Counted from the stretch's first letter, positions 8,479-22,622 are shown. The stretch is DNA of 64,000 bases from Halomonas denitrificans (GCF_003056305.1 NZ_PYVX01000001.1:434001-498000); one strand, 5' to 3'. The notes: generated from the letters alone by a model not told the origin. Translations and numbers: made by a program.

Positions 8479-11205
8479 TCATGGCAGGTGTTGATCCAGC
8501 AGGTCGCGGGCCTCCTGCCGGGCATCCGGATCGTCGGTCTCGTCGATCAGGCGCTCGAGCAGCACCCGGCCCTGGCCGCGCTCGCCGGCCTCGAGCAGGC
8601 GTCGTGCCTCGGCGAGCGTCGACGTCGGGGAGGCCGCCGCGGAAAGGGCATCATTATCCCGCGACAGCGGCGGGAAGGCCACCTCCTCGACGTCCCACTC
8701 CTCGGACAGCTCGCGTCCCTCGCGGGACCCGGAGGCCGCCGATGGCGACTCGCCCCCGCCGAGGCCGGACGGCGTGAAGTCCACGCTGGGCTGCATCGGC
8801 GTCTCCTCCCGCGGCGCGGGGTTGGCCTCCAGGGTGGGGGGACGATAGTCGATGATGTCGCGCCCGTCCTCGGCCTGCACGGTCTCGAGCGGCGCCTCGG
8901 CAGGCGACGGCGCGGGCTCGGACCCCAAACCCTCGTGCTGCGCCTCATGCGCCCCGTCACCCTCGTCGGCGCCGTGAACCGCGCCAGGCTCGGCAGCGTT
9001 GGACTCGGCAGCCGCGGGCTTGGCAACGACGTCCGACTCGGGGGGGCGATAGGCGGCCAGGAGATCGGCGGCCCGGTCGTCGGGGGATGGCTCATCGCCG
9101 GCCGCCGCAGGGGCAGTCGGCGGTGTCTCCTGCGCTGCATCGTCGCTCGTCGGTCGAGCGGCTTCCGCCTCGCCGGCCGCAGTAACCTCGTCCGGCGCGT
9201 CGTCCTCGTCCGGCGCGTCGGGCTCATCGAAGCGACGCGGCTGATGCTCGTCGGGCACGGGGAAGACGGCACGCTCGGGTGCGGCGGAGGCGGTGTGCAG
9301 CGCGTGGCGCTGCATGAGCTCGGCCACCTCGGCCTGGACGTCGGGATCGCCGTCGGCGCGCAGCCGCTCCGCCTGGCGCGCGGCGGCGTTGCGATCGCCC
9401 TGCTTCAGCTGCACCCGCAAAAGCTTGAGCCTCAGGTCGTCGCGACCGGGCTCGCGGACCAGGCTCGCCTCGAGCAGCTCGCGCGCCTGGTCGTAGCGCC
9501 CGTAGGCGATGAAGATATCGGCCTCGTTGATGGCCTCGGCCTCGGGCATGGAGGCGCTGACCGGCGTTCTCTGCGGCTCGTCGCGCTCGGAGGCAGGCGC
9601 CTCGTCGGCGGTCCGGTCGCCGGCACCGGGCATCACCACCCCGCTGGCCGCGGGATCCACCACACGGGCCTCGTTGAAGACCGGTGCCGGCGCCTCTTCC
9701 TCGCGACGCCGCCGGCGCACCAGGGCCCAGAGCGCCAGCAGGGCCGCCAGGCCGGCACCGCCCAGCATCAGGGGGCGATCGACGGCGCCCTGGTAGAGGG
9801 CACCCCACCAGGGGACCGGCTGCGCCTCAGACGCGCTGCCCGGGGCCACCACGCCACCCGCCCCGGCGGCATCGGCGCCGCTGCCGCCCGCGGCGAGGCT
9901 CGCCAGCTGCTCGCGCATGACCTCCACCTCCTCGCGCAGATCGCCGAGCGCCGCCTGCAGCGCATCCCGCTCGCTGCGCACCGCCTCCAGGGACGCCTGA
10001 CTCTCCTGCCAGCGCGCCTCGAGGCGCAGCAGGCGCTCGTCCTCGGTGAGCTCGCCGTCGCCCTGGATCATCGCCAGCACCTCGGGGTCGATGGCCTCTC
10101 CTTCCCCCCGCTCCGCCGGCGAGAGCGCGAGGGCGGGTGTGTCGCCCGCTCCCCGCACCCCGGCGCCCGCGTCGGTCGCTTCCTCCATCGCCCCCTCGGC
10201 CGCCTCCGTCGCCGAGGGGCCGTCTTCGGCGGCGAGTTCGGCGTCGCTCAAGAGCGTCAGCCGCTGGCCGCCCTCCCCGCCGGACTCGCCGGCATCGGCC
10301 GTCGCCGGCTCGGCGGAGGCCTCCTCATCGGGCGCCGTCGGCGCCGGCGACTCGGACCCGGCACTGGCCACGGCCGCCGCCGGTTCGGCGCCGCCGAGGG
10401 GCACCCGGGCGGGGGCGCCGCTGCCGCGATTGGCCCAGGCCTGGTTCATGGCCTGGACGAGCTCGCCGGCCCGGGCGTCGGAGCGCGCCGCGATGGCCTC
10501 GCGGGGCGGCACCACCAGGGTGAAGCCGGCGCGCATGGCGTTGATGTTGCCGGAGGGGAAGACCTCCGGGTTGGCCTCGACCAGGGCGACCATCATCTGG
10601 TTCATGCTGATGCCGCTGTCCGGGCGCAGCCGGCCCGCCACGGCCCAGAGGGTGTCGCCGGGCCGCACCCAGGCGGGATCGCCCGCGCCGGCCGCGCTCG
10701 CGGTGCGGGCCACGGGGCGCGGCGCAACGTCCGACGCGCGCGCCACCGAGCGCTCGCCCGACACCGCCGCCGGCGGCGTCGAGGGGGCGGCGACCAGGGC
10801 CGGCAGCCGATCGTAGTCCGGCGGATCGAGCAGCAGGGTCACCTCGCGCAGCTGACGGCCGCCGGGCCAGTCGAAGCGCAGCAGCAGGTCGACCCAGGGT
10901 TCGCGCACGGCACGCTCGGTGGTCAAATCGACCATCAGGCGTCCCTGACGCCGGGTCACCTCCATCTTCACGCTGGCCGCCAGCGGCGTGCGCGCGAGGC
11001 CCGCCGCCGCAAAGGCCTCGGCGTCCGCCACCGAGACGTTGAGCAGCCCGGGCTGCAGGCCGGCACTGTCGGTCAAGGGGATGCTGGCTCGCAGCGGCGC
11101 GCTGAGCGTCGAATTGACCTCGGCCTCCCCCAGGCCGAGGGCCAGCGCCAGGGGACTGGCGGCGGAGAGCGAAAGCAGCATGGCGAGTGTCAGCTTGCGT
11201 TTCAT
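8479..11205 (-). CDS. fimV: FimV-like inner-membrane hub protein with LysM and TPR/FimV domains
   Basis: 908 residues from the ATG at 11205, preceded by AAGGGAC; an ATG six codons upstream lacks a site. Order: signal peptide (KRKLTLAMLLSLSAASPLALA), the FimV N-terminal domain, a LysM peptidoglycan-binding domain (about 178-234, PGDTLWAVAGRL), an acidic low-complexity linker with a coiled coil, one membrane helix (LMLGGAGLAALLALWAL) followed by RRRRR, a TPR-like segment (ADIFIAYGRYDQARELL), a second acidic linker, and the C-terminal FimV motif (EARRLLEAGERGQGR). In Pseudomonas and Vibrio FimV organises type IV pili, type II secretion and polar signalling. Its place before truA is the Pseudomonas order. 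No pilus genes are nearby. Confidence 0.9.
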   Translation of the reverse strand: MKRKLTLAMLLSLSAASPLALALGLGEAEVNSTLSAPLRASIPLTDSAGLQPGLLNVSVADAEAFAAAGLARTPLAASVKMEVTRRQGRLMVDLTTERAVREPWVDLLLRFDWPGGRQLREVTLLLDPPDYDRLPALVAAPSTPPAAVSGERSVARASDVAPRPVARTASAAGAGDPAWVRPGDTLWAVAGRLRPDSGISMNQMMVALVEANPEVFPSGNINAMRAGFTLVVPPREAIAARSDARAGELVQAMNQAWANRGSGAPARVPLGGAEPAAAVASAGSESPAPTAPDEEASAEPATADAGESGGEGGQRLTLLSDAELAAEDGPSATEAAEGAMEEATDAGAGVRGAGDTPALALSPAERGEGEAIDPEVLAMIQGDGELTEDERLLRLEARWQESQASLEAVRSERDALQAALGDLREEVEVMREQLASLAAGGSGADAAGAGGVVAPGSASEAQPVPWWGALYQGAVDRPLMLGGAGLAALLALWALVRRRRREEEAPAPVFNEARVVDPAASGVVMPGAGDRTADEAPASERDEPQRTPVSASMPEAEAINEADIFIAYGRYDQARELLEASLVREPGRDDLRLKLLRVQLKQGDRNAAARQAERLRADGDPDVQAEVAELMQRHALHTASAAPERAVFPVPDEHQPRRFDEPDAPDEDDAPDEVTAAGEAEAARPTSDDAAQETPPTAPAAAGDEPSPDDRAADLLAAYRPPESDVVAKPAAAESNAAEPGAVHGADEGDGAHEAQHEGLGSEPAPSPAEAPLETVQAEDGRDIIDYRPPTLEANPAPREETPMQPSVDFTPSGLGGGESPSAASGSREGRELSEEWDVEEVAFPPLSRDNDALSAAASPTSTLAEARRLLEAGERGQGRVLLERLIDETDDPDARQEARDLLDQHLP

Positions 11206-11398
11206 GGGGGTCCCTTGCGTCATTGCTGCCGACGCCTCGAGCCGGGCGACGGACTGGTCATATATTCTTAGTCGTATCGATGTCTATGTAACACATTCCG
11301 CTCAAGGGCGCGCCATCACGGAACCTCAGCGAATCCCATACTTTGCAACATACGACATGGATCATGGGCGCCGCGAATCCTCGCCGCCAACGAAAGGC

Positions 11399-11424
11399 GG
11401 GGCGCCTCCCTGAGGAGACGCCCC
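11399..11424 (-). terminator. Terminator downstream of asd
   Basis: GGGGCGCCTCC (11399-11409) pairs with GGAGACGCCCC (11414-11424) with one mismatch and a CTGA loop. On the minus strand it follows the asd stop by about 50 bp and is followed by GCCTTTCGTTGG, a poor U-tract. It separates asd from fimV, which has an AT-rich stretch suited to its own promoter at about 11255-11350. Confidence 0.5.
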
Positions 11425-11471
11425 GCGCATCGACGGCGTGGCGATCGGCCGCCCGCCGCTGAGGCCATGCC

Positions 11472-12584
11472 TTACTGCTCGCGCAGGATCTTCAGCATGC
11501 GCTTGAGCGGTTCGGCGGCGCCCCACAGGAGCTGGTCGCCGACGCTGAAGGCGGAGAGGTACTCGCCGCCCATGGCCAGCTTGCGCAGGCGACCGACGGG
11601 CACGGTCAGGGTGCCGGTAGCGGCGGCCGGCGTCAGGCCGTCGATGGTGGCGTCCTTGTCGTTGGCGATGACCTTGACCCACTCGTTGTGGCGCGCCAGA
11701 CGATCCTCGATCTCATCGATCGGCACGTCCTTCTTGAGCTTGATGGTAAAGGCCTGGCTGTGGGAGCGCATGGCACCGATGCGCACGCAGAGCCCGTCGA
11801 TGGGGATCGGGTGGTCCTGGAGGCCGAGGATCTTGTTGGTCTCCACGGAGCCCTTCCACTCCTCCTTGCTCTGGCCGTTCTCCATGGGCTTGTCGATCCA
11901 GGGCAAGAGGCTGCCGGCCAGCGGAGCACCGAAGTTGTCGGTGGGGAAGTCGCCGCTGCGCATGGCCGCGGTGACCTTGCGATCGATATCCAGGATGGCG
12001 CTGGCCGGGTCGGCGAGCTCATCGGCCACGCTGTCGCGCAGGCCGCCCATCTGGTTGAGCAGCTCGCGCATGTGCTTGGCGCCGGAGCCTGACGCGGCCT
12101 GATAGGTCATGGAGGTCATCCACTCGATCAGGTCGGCCTCGAAGAGCCCGCCCAGGCCCATCAGCATCAGGCTGACGGTGCAGTTGCCGCCGACGAAGGT
12201 CCGGGCGCCCTTGGCCAGCTGGGCGTCGATCACGCCGCGGTTGACCGGGTCGAGGACGATGGTCGCCTCGTCGGTCATGCGCAGGGTGCTGGCGGCGTCG
12301 ATCCAGTAGCCCTTCCAGCCGCCCTGGCGCAGGTCGCCGTAGACCTTCTCGGTGTACTCGCCGCCCTGGCAGGTCACGACCACGTCCAGCGCCTTGAGGG
12401 CCTCGAGGTCGAAGGCGTCCTTGAGCGGAGGCACGTCGACGCCGACGTCGGGGCCGGCCTGGCCGACCTGGGAGGTGGTGAAGAAGATCGGCTCGATGCC
12501 CTTGAAGTCACCGTCATCGAGCATCCGCTGCATCAGCACGGAACCGACCATGCCACGCCAACCGACAAAACCGACTTTCAACAT
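11472..12584 (-). CDS. asd: Aspartate-semialdehyde dehydrogenase
   Basis: NADPH-dependent reduction of aspartyl phosphate to aspartate semialdehyde, the branch point to lysine, diaminopimelate, threonine and methionine. In halophiles it also feeds ectoine synthesis. 370 residues starting [14 protein letters not shown] (nucleotide-binding loop). The catalytic Cys is C135 in [10 protein letters not shown], the same number as in E. coli. GGAGG lies 7 bp before the ATG. It follows leuB, as in Pseudomonas, but the second asd-like (usg-type) gene found there between asd and fimV is absent here. Confidence 0.97.
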   Translation of the reverse strand: MLKVGFVGWRGMVGSVLMQRMLDDGDFKGIEPIFFTTSQVGQAGPDVGVDVPPLKDAFDLEALKALDVVVTCQGGEYTEKVYGDLRQGGWKGYWIDAASTLRMTDEATIVLDPVNRGVIDAQLAKGARTFVGGNCTVSLMLMGLGGLFEADLIEWMTSMTYQAASGSGAKHMRELLNQMGGLRDSVADELADPASAILDIDRKVTAAMRSGDFPTDNFGAPLAGSLLPWIDKPMENGQSKEEWKGSVETNKILGLQDHPIPIDGLCVRIGAMRSHSQAFTIKLKKDVPIDEIEDRLARHNEWVKVIANDKDATIDGLTPAAATGTLTVPVGRLRKLAMGGEYLSAFSVGDQLLWGAAEPLKRMLKILREQ

Positions 12585-12616
12585 GTGAAGTCCTCCAGCA
12601 ATCGAATGTGCGAAAT

Positions 12617-12658
12617 ACTATACACGAGCCGGCCGCGCCTGGCAGGCGGGCCGGCTCG
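12617..12658 (-). promoter_or_regulatory. leuB-asd spacer: hairpin plus a -10-like box for asd
   Basis: A GC-rich hairpin spans 12625-12658: GAGCCGGCC with GGCCGGCTC, plus an inner CGCCT/AGGCG helix. It starts about 50 bp after the leuB stop. On the minus strand it runs directly into TATAGT (12617-12622), a -10-like hexamer 33 bp before the asd ATG. No good -35 is seen; the hairpin occupies that region. It may act as both leuB terminator and upstream edge of the asd promoter. Confidence 0.4.
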
Positions 12659-12705
12659 GGTCGTGGGGCCACCGCGACCGCCCGGCGGTGGCGGGGCCCG
12701 GCGCG

Positions 12706-13785
<1,080 letters not shown>

Positions 13786-13866
13786 TACTTCATCCTTGTT
13801 GGCACAAGGGGGCTGATCCGGTGGCAGGCCTTCGAGGAGGCGCTGTGAACCCATCCCTGGGCGCTA

Positions 13867-13888
13867 CTTTTTCCATCCATGGAAAAAG
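13867..13888. repeat. Perfect AT-rich inverted repeat between leuD and leuB
   Basis: CTTTTTCCAT (13867-13876) and ATGGAAAAAG (13879-13888) are perfect inverted arms separated by CC. The element stands out in a very GC-rich region. With only 2 nt between arms it fits an operator or binding site better than an RNA hairpin. It is 81 bp upstream of the leuB ATG. Confidence 0.7.
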
Positions 13889-13953
13889 ACCTCCTCTACG
13901 GCCTACCCCCGGCGCCCCTTTCGTCGCCATACTTAGTGACTCTTTCGTCAGGA

Positions 13954-14607
13954 TCAGGCCTGCGCAGAATCGCGGAACAGCCAGGGGCGAGCGGCGCGAT
14001 GCTTCTCCTCGAAGGCGCGGATGGCGTCCTCGTCCTTCAGGGTGATGCCGATATCGTCCAGGCCTTCCAGCAGGCACTGCTTGCGGAACGCGTCGACCTC
14101 GAACTCGAGGATCTCGCCGGCGGGGGTGATCACCCGCTGGTGCTCTAGATCCACGTCGAGCCGGTAGCCCTCGCTGGCCTCGACCTCGGCGAACAGGCGG
14201 TCGACGGTCTCCTCCGGCAGGGTCACCAGCAGCAGGCCGTTCTTGAAGGCGTTGTTGTAGAAGATGTCGGCGAAGCTCGGGGCGATCACCACCCGGAAGC
14301 CGTAGTCCTCGAGGGCCCAGGGCGCGTGCTCGCGGGAGCTGCCGCAGCCGAAGTTGCGCCGCGCCAGCAGCACGCTCGCCCCCTGGTAGCGCGGCTGGTT
14401 GAGGACGAAGTCCGGGTTGAGCGGGCGGTTGGCGACGTCCTGACCCGGCTGGCCCTCGTCGAGGTAGCGCAGCTCATCGAAGAGGTTGACGCCGAAGCCG
14501 GTGCGCTTGATCGACTTCAGGAACTGCTTGGGGATGATCAGATCGGTGTCGACGTTGGCCCGATCGAGCGGGGCGACGAGGCCCTCGGCGCGTTCAAACT
14601 TGTTCAT
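13954..14607 (-). CDS. leuD: 3-Isopropylmalate dehydratase small subunit
   Basis: Small (swivel) subunit of isopropylmalate isomerase, partner of LeuC. 217 residues starting [24 protein letters not shown]. The motif [15 protein letters not shown] is diagnostic. AGGAGG lies about 9 bp upstream of the ATG. It begins 3 bp after the leuC stop, so the two subunits are co-translated. Confidence 0.97.
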   Translation of the reverse strand: MNKFERAEGLVAPLDRANVDTDLIIPKQFLKSIKRTGFGVNLFDELRYLDEGQPGQDVANRPLNPDFVLNQPRYQGASVLLARRNFGCGSSREHAPWALEDYGFRVVIAPSFADIFYNNAFKNGLLLVTLPEETVDRLFAEVEASEGYRLDVDLEHQRVITPAGEILEFEVDAFRKQCLLEGLDDIGITLKDEDAIRAFEEKHRAARPWLFRDSAQA

Positions 14608-14610
14608 GGC

Positions 14611-16056
14611 TCAGGCCTCCTGGGCTGCGGGTGAGACGTCGACCTGGCGGACGTCGACGAAGTGACCGGCGATCGCCGCGGCCGCCGCCATGGCCGGGCT
14701 GACGAGGTGGGTGCGCCCGCCGAAGCCCTGGCGCCCCTCGAAGTTCCGATTCGAGGTGGAGGCGCAGTGCTCGCCGGCGCCGAGCTTGTCGGCGTTCATG
14801 GCCAGGCACATGGAGCAGCCGGGCTCGCGCCACTCGAAGCCCGCCTCGATGAACACGCGGTCGAGCCCCTCGGCCTCGGCCTGGCGCTTCACGAGGCCAG
14901 AGCCCGGCACGATCATCGCGAGCTTGATGGAGTCGGCCACCTTCTTGCCGCGCGCCACCTTGGCCGCCTCGCGCAAATCCTCGATGCGCGAGTTGGTGCA
15001 GGAACCGATGAACACCTTGTCGAGGCGGATATCGGTGATCTTCTGCTTCGGCGCGAGCCCCATGTACTCCAGCGCCCGGGTGTAGCCGCGCTGCGTGGTC
15101 TCGTCGGCGGCCTCCGCGGGATCGGGCACCTCGCCGGAGATGCCGGTGACCATCTCGGGGCTGGTGCCCCAGGAGACCTGCGGCTCGATCTCGGCGGCGT
15201 CCAGGGTCACCACGGTGTCGAACCGGGCGTCATCGTCGGAGACGAGCGCGCGCCAGTCGGCCACAGCGGCCTCCCACTGCTCGCCCGTCGGGGCGTAGTG
15301 GCGATCGCGCAGGTAGTCGATGGTGGTGTCGTCCACGGCGATCAGGCCGACGCGGGCGCCCGCCTCGATGGCCATGTTGCACACGGTCATGCGCCCTTCC
15401 ATGGAGAGCTCGCGGATGGCGCTGCCGGCGAACTCGATGGCGTAGCCGGTGCCGCCTGCGGTGCCGATGCGGCCGATGATCGCCAGCACGACGTCCTTGG
15501 CGGTGACGCCGGTGCCGAGGCTACCCTCGACGCGCACCTGCATGTTCTTCATCTTCTGCGCCAGCAGGCACTGGGTGGCGAGCACGTGCTCCACCTCGGA
15601 GGTGCCGATGCCGTGGGCCAGCGCCGCGAAGGCGCCGTGGGTGGCGGTGTGGGAGTCGCCGCAGACCACGGTCATGCCCGGCAGGGTTGCGCCCTGCTCC
15701 GGGCCCACCACGTGGACGATGCCCTGGCGCGGGTCGTTGATCTTGAACTCCTCGATGCCGAACTCGACGCAGTTGTCGTCGAGGGTCTGCACCTGGATCA
15801 GCGACACCGGGTCCTTGATGCCGGCGTTCCCCTCGGCCCGCTCCTTCACGGTGGTGGGCACGTTGTGATCCGGGGTGGCCAGGTTGGCGTCGATGCGCCA
15901 CGGCCGGCGACCCGCCAGGCGCAGCCCCTCGAAGGCCTGGGGCGAGGTCACCTCGTGGAGCAGCTGGCGGTCGATGTAGATCAGCGCGGTGCCGTCGTCG
16001 CGCTCCTTGACGAGGTGCTGCGACCACAGCTTGTCGTAGAGTGTCTGGCCTGCCAT
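14611..16056 (-). CDS. leuC: 3-Isopropylmalate dehydratase large subunit
   Basis: Isomerises 2- to 3-isopropylmalate using a [4Fe-4S] cluster. 481 residues from the ATG at 16056 ([16 protein letters not shown]) with GGGAG upstream. The upstream extension of the frame is not family-like. Cluster cysteines are in [14 protein letters not shown] and [32 protein letters not shown] is typical. First gene of leuCD; divergent from a LysR regulator. leuA is not in the window. Confidence 0.97.
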   Translation of the reverse strand: MAGQTLYDKLWSQHLVKERDDGTALIYIDRQLLHEVTSPQAFEGLRLAGRRPWRIDANLATPDHNVPTTVKERAEGNAGIKDPVSLIQVQTLDDNCVEFGIEEFKINDPRQGIVHVVGPEQGATLPGMTVVCGDSHTATHGAFAALAHGIGTSEVEHVLATQCLLAQKMKNMQVRVEGSLGTGVTAKDVVLAIIGRIGTAGGTGYAIEFAGSAIRELSMEGRMTVCNMAIEAGARVGLIAVDDTTIDYLRDRHYAPTGEQWEAAVADWRALVSDDDARFDTVVTLDAAEIEPQVSWGTSPEMVTGISGEVPDPAEAADETTQRGYTRALEYMGLAPKQKITDIRLDKVFIGSCTNSRIEDLREAAKVARGKKVADSIKLAMIVPGSGLVKRQAEAEGLDRVFIEAGFEWREPGCSMCLAMNADKLGAGEHCASTSNRNFEGRQGFGGRTHLVSPAMAAAAAIAGHFVDVRQVDVSPAAQEA

Positions 16057-16216
16057 CTCATTCTCCCGGGCGCGTGGGCCCTTCATGTCTTGTCCGGTCT
16101 CGGAATTGCACCTCGACGTGGCTTTTCCGGCGCCACTTGCTCATGCCTCGACGATGGATCGTGGCGGCTGGCGTTCGGTGCTATGCCAGCAGTCTCCCGC
16201 CCATCGCCCATAAAAG

Positions 16217-16257
16217 CAATTCATGTTATTTATGGATTGGATTCCACAAAGGAATCC
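16217..16257. promoter_or_regulatory. Two adjoining dyads in the leuC/LysR spacer (candidate LysR operator)
   Basis: CAATTCAT (16217-16224) and ATGGATTG (16232-16239) form an imperfect dyad with a 7-nt spacer; it contains a T-N11-A match (T16220, A16232) as expected for LysR boxes. It adjoins a perfect dyad GGATTCC-N5-GGAATCC (16239-16257). Both lie 23-63 bp before the regulator ATG, in the AT-rich part of the spacer where both divergent promoters must be. Confidence 0.55.
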
Positions 16258-16279
16258 CATTGATCCTCACGGAGCCCTC

Positions 16280-17173
16280 ATGGATACCCAGAGCCTGCAG
16301 GCCTTCCTCGCCGTGGCGGACAGCGGCAGCTTCTCGCGGGCCGCCGAACAGCTGCACCTCACCCAGCCGGCGGTCAGCAAGCGGATCGCGGTGCTGGAGG
16401 GGCAGATCGATGCCCGGCTCTTCGATCGCATCGGCCGGCGCGTGAGCCTAACCGAAGCGGGCCGGGTACTGCTGCCCCGGGCCCGCCAGATACTCGTGAT
16501 GGTGGACGACAGCCGCCGGGCGCTGGGCAACCTCGAAGACAGCGTGGCCGGAAGACTCACCCTGGCCACCAGCCACCATATCGGCCTGCATCGGCTGCCG
16601 CCGCTGCTCAAGGCCTACACCGGCCAGCACCCGGACGTGCGCCTCGACCTGCACTTCCTGGACTCCGAGCAGGCCTACCAGGGGGTGCTCGACGGCGAAC
16701 TGGAGCTCGCCGTGGTGACCCTCGCCCCGCACCCGGATCCGCAGCTCGAGGCGGTGCCGGTGTGGATCGACCGGCTGTGCTTCGTCTGCGCCCCGGACCA
16801 TCCCCTGGCCGGGCGCGGCCGGCTGGGGCTGCACGAGCTCTGCGCCTTCGATGCGGTGCTGCCGGGGCCGCTGACCTTCACCCGCGGACTGATCGAGTCG
16901 CGCTTCGCCTCGGCCGGGCTCACGCTCCCCGTGGCGCTCTCCACCAACTACCTGGAGACCCTGAAGATGATGGCCGCCATCGGCCTGGGCTGGAGCCTGC
17001 TGCCCGAGCGCCTGGTGGCGGGCGAGCTGCACGAGCTGGCGGTGGATCATCCGCCGATCCACCGCCCGCTGGGCTATCTGGTCCACCGCAGCCGCACCCG
17101 CTCCAACGCCGCCCGGGCGATGCTTGCACATCTCGACGAGGCCCGGGAGCCGACCGCCCGGGCGTGGGGCTGA
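16280..17173 (+). CDS. LysR-family transcriptional regulator, divergent from leuC
   Basis: 297 residues from the ATG at 16280, with GGAG 6 bp upstream; the frame opens 19 codons earlier without a site. An N-terminal winged HTH (about residues 18-37, SFSRAAEQLHLTQPAVSKRI) is followed by a linker helix and a LysR substrate-binding domain beginning at about residue 90 (GRLTLATSHHIG). Divergent placement beside leuC is the same as in Pseudomonas and suggests control of leuCDB or of itself. The ligand is unknown; a leucine-pathway intermediate is only an inference. Confidence 0.9.
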   Translation: MDTQSLQAFLAVADSGSFSRAAEQLHLTQPAVSKRIAVLEGQIDARLFDRIGRRVSLTEAGRVLLPRARQILVMVDDSRRALGNLEDSVAGRLTLATSHHIGLHRLPPLLKAYTGQHPDVRLDLHFLDSEQAYQGVLDGELELAVVTLAPHPDPQLEAVPVWIDRLCFVCAPDHPLAGRGRLGLHELCAFDAVLPGPLTFTRGLIESRFASAGLTLPVALSTNYLETLKMMAAIGLGWSLLPERLVAGELHELAVDHPPIHRPLGYLVHRSRTRSNAARAMLAHLDEAREPTARAWG

Positions 17174-17288
17174 GGCCCGGGCCAGCGCCACGCCTGGCGG
17201 CCGCTGCGCGAGGCCAGCTAGCCGGCCGGCACCAGGCGCCGCGACAGCAAGGCGGCGGATTGTTTAGACTGCTCACCATTTGCCACGG

Positions 17289-18626
17289 ATGTTCGCTGTG
17301 CCTGCCCACACACCCTCCCCCCTGGCGCCACGCCACGCCCTGGCCGGCGGCCTGATCCTCGCCGGCCTGGTGACCCAGATCCTGACGTTCACCGGACTCG
17401 TGACATGGGAGCATCTGGTGGGCTACTGCCTGTGGCTGGCGACGGCGCTCTTGTGGAAGGACCTGCCGCGACGCACGAGTCGCCAGGCGGGCCTGCTGGC
17501 CGCGATCGGCCTGGTGCTGCTGGTGCTGGCAGAGACCTGGCAGGGCGCCGAGGTCGACTGGCCGGGCATCCTCGACGGCAATACCTTTGTGGTCGCGATG
17601 CTGGTGGGGGTCAGCTTCATCGGGCTGATCGGCAACCTGCGCGGCCGACCGCGCCCGCCCGGCAAGGCCCTGACCGGCGCCCGGGGCGTGCTCGGCACCT
17701 GGCTCGGGGTGCACCTGCTCGGCTCGATCCTCAACCTCTCCACGGTCTTCATGGTCGGCGATCGGCTGGAGCGGCGTGGACCGCTCACCACGCCGCAGCT
17801 GCTCGGCCTCAATCGCGGCCTCTCCAGCGCCGCCCTCTGGTCGCCCTTCTTCGCCTCCATGGGGGTGGTGATGACCCTGGCCCCCGAGATGCACTACGCC
17901 ACCGTCCTGGCCGTCGGGCTGCCGCTGGCCCTGGCCGCGGGGCTGCTGACGGTCGGCGAGCTCTCGCAGCGCTTCGACCTGGCCGACACCGCCGGCTTCT
18001 CGCTGTCGCCGCGCAGCCTGCTGATGCCGGTGAGCATGGCGGCCGCGGTGATGCTCTTCCACTTCGGCCTGACGCCCGAGCTCTCCATCGTCAGCATCAT
18101 CACCTTCCTGATGCCCGGCATGGCGCTGCTCGTCAACCTGCCCCGCGGCCTGCACTGGACGCGCCGGCGGGTCCACCAGCACGCCATCACCCGGCTGCCG
18201 GCGATGCGCGGCGAGATCTCGCTGTTCCTCTGTGCGGGCCTCCTGACCGTCGGACTCTCGACCTTCATCGGCGCCGCCACCGACAGCGACTGGACGCTGT
18301 TCGTCCACTTCGGCCCGGCGCAGGCGATGGCCAGCTTCCTGGCCATCGTGGCCAGCGCCGTGGCCGGGCTGCACCCGATCATCGGGGTCTCGGTGCTCGC
18401 CTCGATGCTCGACCTCGATGCCCCGGACCAGACCCTGTTCGCCTTCGTCGCCCTCGCTTCCTGGGCGGTAGGCACCAGCGTCGGGCCGCTGTCGGGGATC
18501 AACCTCTCGCTGCAGGGGCGCTACGGGGTCAGCGCCACCGGCATGATGCGCCAGAACCTGGGCTACGCCGCGACCATGACCGGGCTGGTGCTGGTCGCGA
18601 TCCTGCTGATGGAGCGCCTGCGCTAG
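17289..18626 (+). CDS. Polytopic membrane transporter of unknown substrate
   Basis: 445 residues with about 11-12 hydrophobic helices; very few charges except in a loop after about residue 115 and another near 295. Conserved-looking polar/Gly motifs inside membrane segments are NTFVVAMLVGVSFIGLIGN, NLSTVFMVGD, RGLSSAALWSPFFASMGV and WAVGTSVGPLSGINL. Such paired broken-helix motifs are typical of ion-transporter-superfamily carriers (anion or C4-dicarboxylate/arsenite/Na+:H+ types), but I cannot assign a substrate. No ribosome site precedes the ATG; an in-frame TTG at 17280 is an alternative, and TAGACT at 17264-17269 could make a leaderless or near-leaderless mRNA. It stands alone between the LysR gene and a convergent gene. 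Confidence 0.75.
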   Translation: MFAVPAHTPSPLAPRHALAGGLILAGLVTQILTFTGLVTWEHLVGYCLWLATALLWKDLPRRTSRQAGLLAAIGLVLLVLAETWQGAEVDWPGILDGNTFVVAMLVGVSFIGLIGNLRGRPRPPGKALTGARGVLGTWLGVHLLGSILNLSTVFMVGDRLERRGPLTTPQLLGLNRGLSSAALWSPFFASMGVVMTLAPEMHYATVLAVGLPLALAAGLLTVGELSQRFDLADTAGFSLSPRSLLMPVSMAAAVMLFHFGLTPELSIVSIITFLMPGMALLVNLPRGLHWTRRRVHQHAITRLPAMRGEISLFLCAGLLTVGLSTFIGAATDSDWTLFVHFGPAQAMASFLAIVASAVAGLHPIIGVSVLASMLDLDAPDQTLFAFVALASWAVGTSVGPLSGINLSLQGRYGVSATGMMRQNLGYAATMTGLVLVAILLMERLR

Positions 18627-18665
18627 GTGAGAGCGGTGGCGGCGCGAGACCGCGGGATCCGAGGT

Positions 18666-18693
18666 CGGATCGCCGCGCCGCGGCGGCGATCCG
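18666..18693. terminator. Hairpin between two convergent genes
   Basis: CGGATCGCCGC (18666-18676) pairs perfectly with GCGGCGATCCG (18683-18693) with a 6-nt loop, in the 72-bp space between the transporter stop and the zinc-ribbon gene stop. No U-tract on either side; position and strength suggest a shared terminator. Confidence 0.5.
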
Positions 18694-18698
18694 GCGGC

Positions 18699-22068
<3,370 letters not shown>

Positions 22069-22109
22069 CCGCCATGCCCCCTTCATCGCGCCACACGGGA
22101 GATCGCCCC

Positions 22110-22622
22110 ATGCAGCGCCGACACCTCCTGCGCCTCGGCCTCGCCGCCGGCGCCACCCTGGCGATCGCCGGCTGCGGCTTTCGCCTGCGCGGCTATGACC
22201 AGCCGCTGGTCAGCCTCGACGCCCTGGCCCTGGCGGGGCCGGAGACCGCGCTTCGTCGCCTGGTCGCCCGGCGGCTCGAGGGCGCCGGCACCCGGGTGGA
22301 CGACGACGCCGCGAGGGTGCTCAACCTCGGCAACGAGACCTTCAGCGAGCGGCGCCTGGGCGGGCTCGACAGCGGACCGCGCGAGCTCGAGCTGACCCTC
22401 GAGGTGCCGTTCTCGGTCCAGCGGCGCGCCGACGGCGCCTACCTCCTCGACCAGCAGCGCCTGGCCGTCAGCGAACGGCTGACGGTCAACGACGACGAGC
22501 TGCTGGCCCAGGATGCCGAGCGCGAGGCGGTGCGCGAACGGCTGCGCGGCGAGGCGACCCGGCAGCTGCTGGACCGCCTGCGCGCCCTGGGCGAAGGCAC
22601 CGCCGCGGCGGAACGATCGTGA
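22110..22622 (+). CDS. lptE: LPS-assembly lipoprotein LptE
   Basis: Outer-membrane lipoprotein that plugs the LptD barrel and helps deliver lipopolysaccharide to the cell surface. 170 residues from the ATG at 22110, preceded by GGGAG; an ATG 12 codons upstream is less likely. Lipobox LAIAGC, followed by GFRLRGYDQPL, a typical LptE start. The signal begins MQRRHLLRLG. C-terminal part is charged and helical. It sits between leuS and holA as in E. coli. Confidence 0.95.
   Translation: MQRRHLLRLGLAAGATLAIAGCGFRLRGYDQPLVSLDALALAGPETALRRLVARRLEGAGTRVDDDAARVLNLGNETFSERRLGGLDSGPRELELTLEVPFSVQRRADGAYLLDQQRLAVSERLTVNDDELLAQDAEREAVRERLRGEATRQLLDRLRALGEGTAAAERS

Noticed and set aside
7468..11271. A 1267-codon open frame on the plus strand opposite truA and fimV
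   Set aside because: It lies antisense to two recognised genes. The His/Gly/Arg/Gln-rich translation is typical of antisense frames in GC-rich DNA, with no domain or ribosome site.
13790..14077. A 95-codon minus-strand frame between leuD and leuB
   Set aside because: Half of it overlaps leuD, it has no ribosome site and no recognisable protein features; the inner ATG gives only a 46-codon frame through the inverted repeat.
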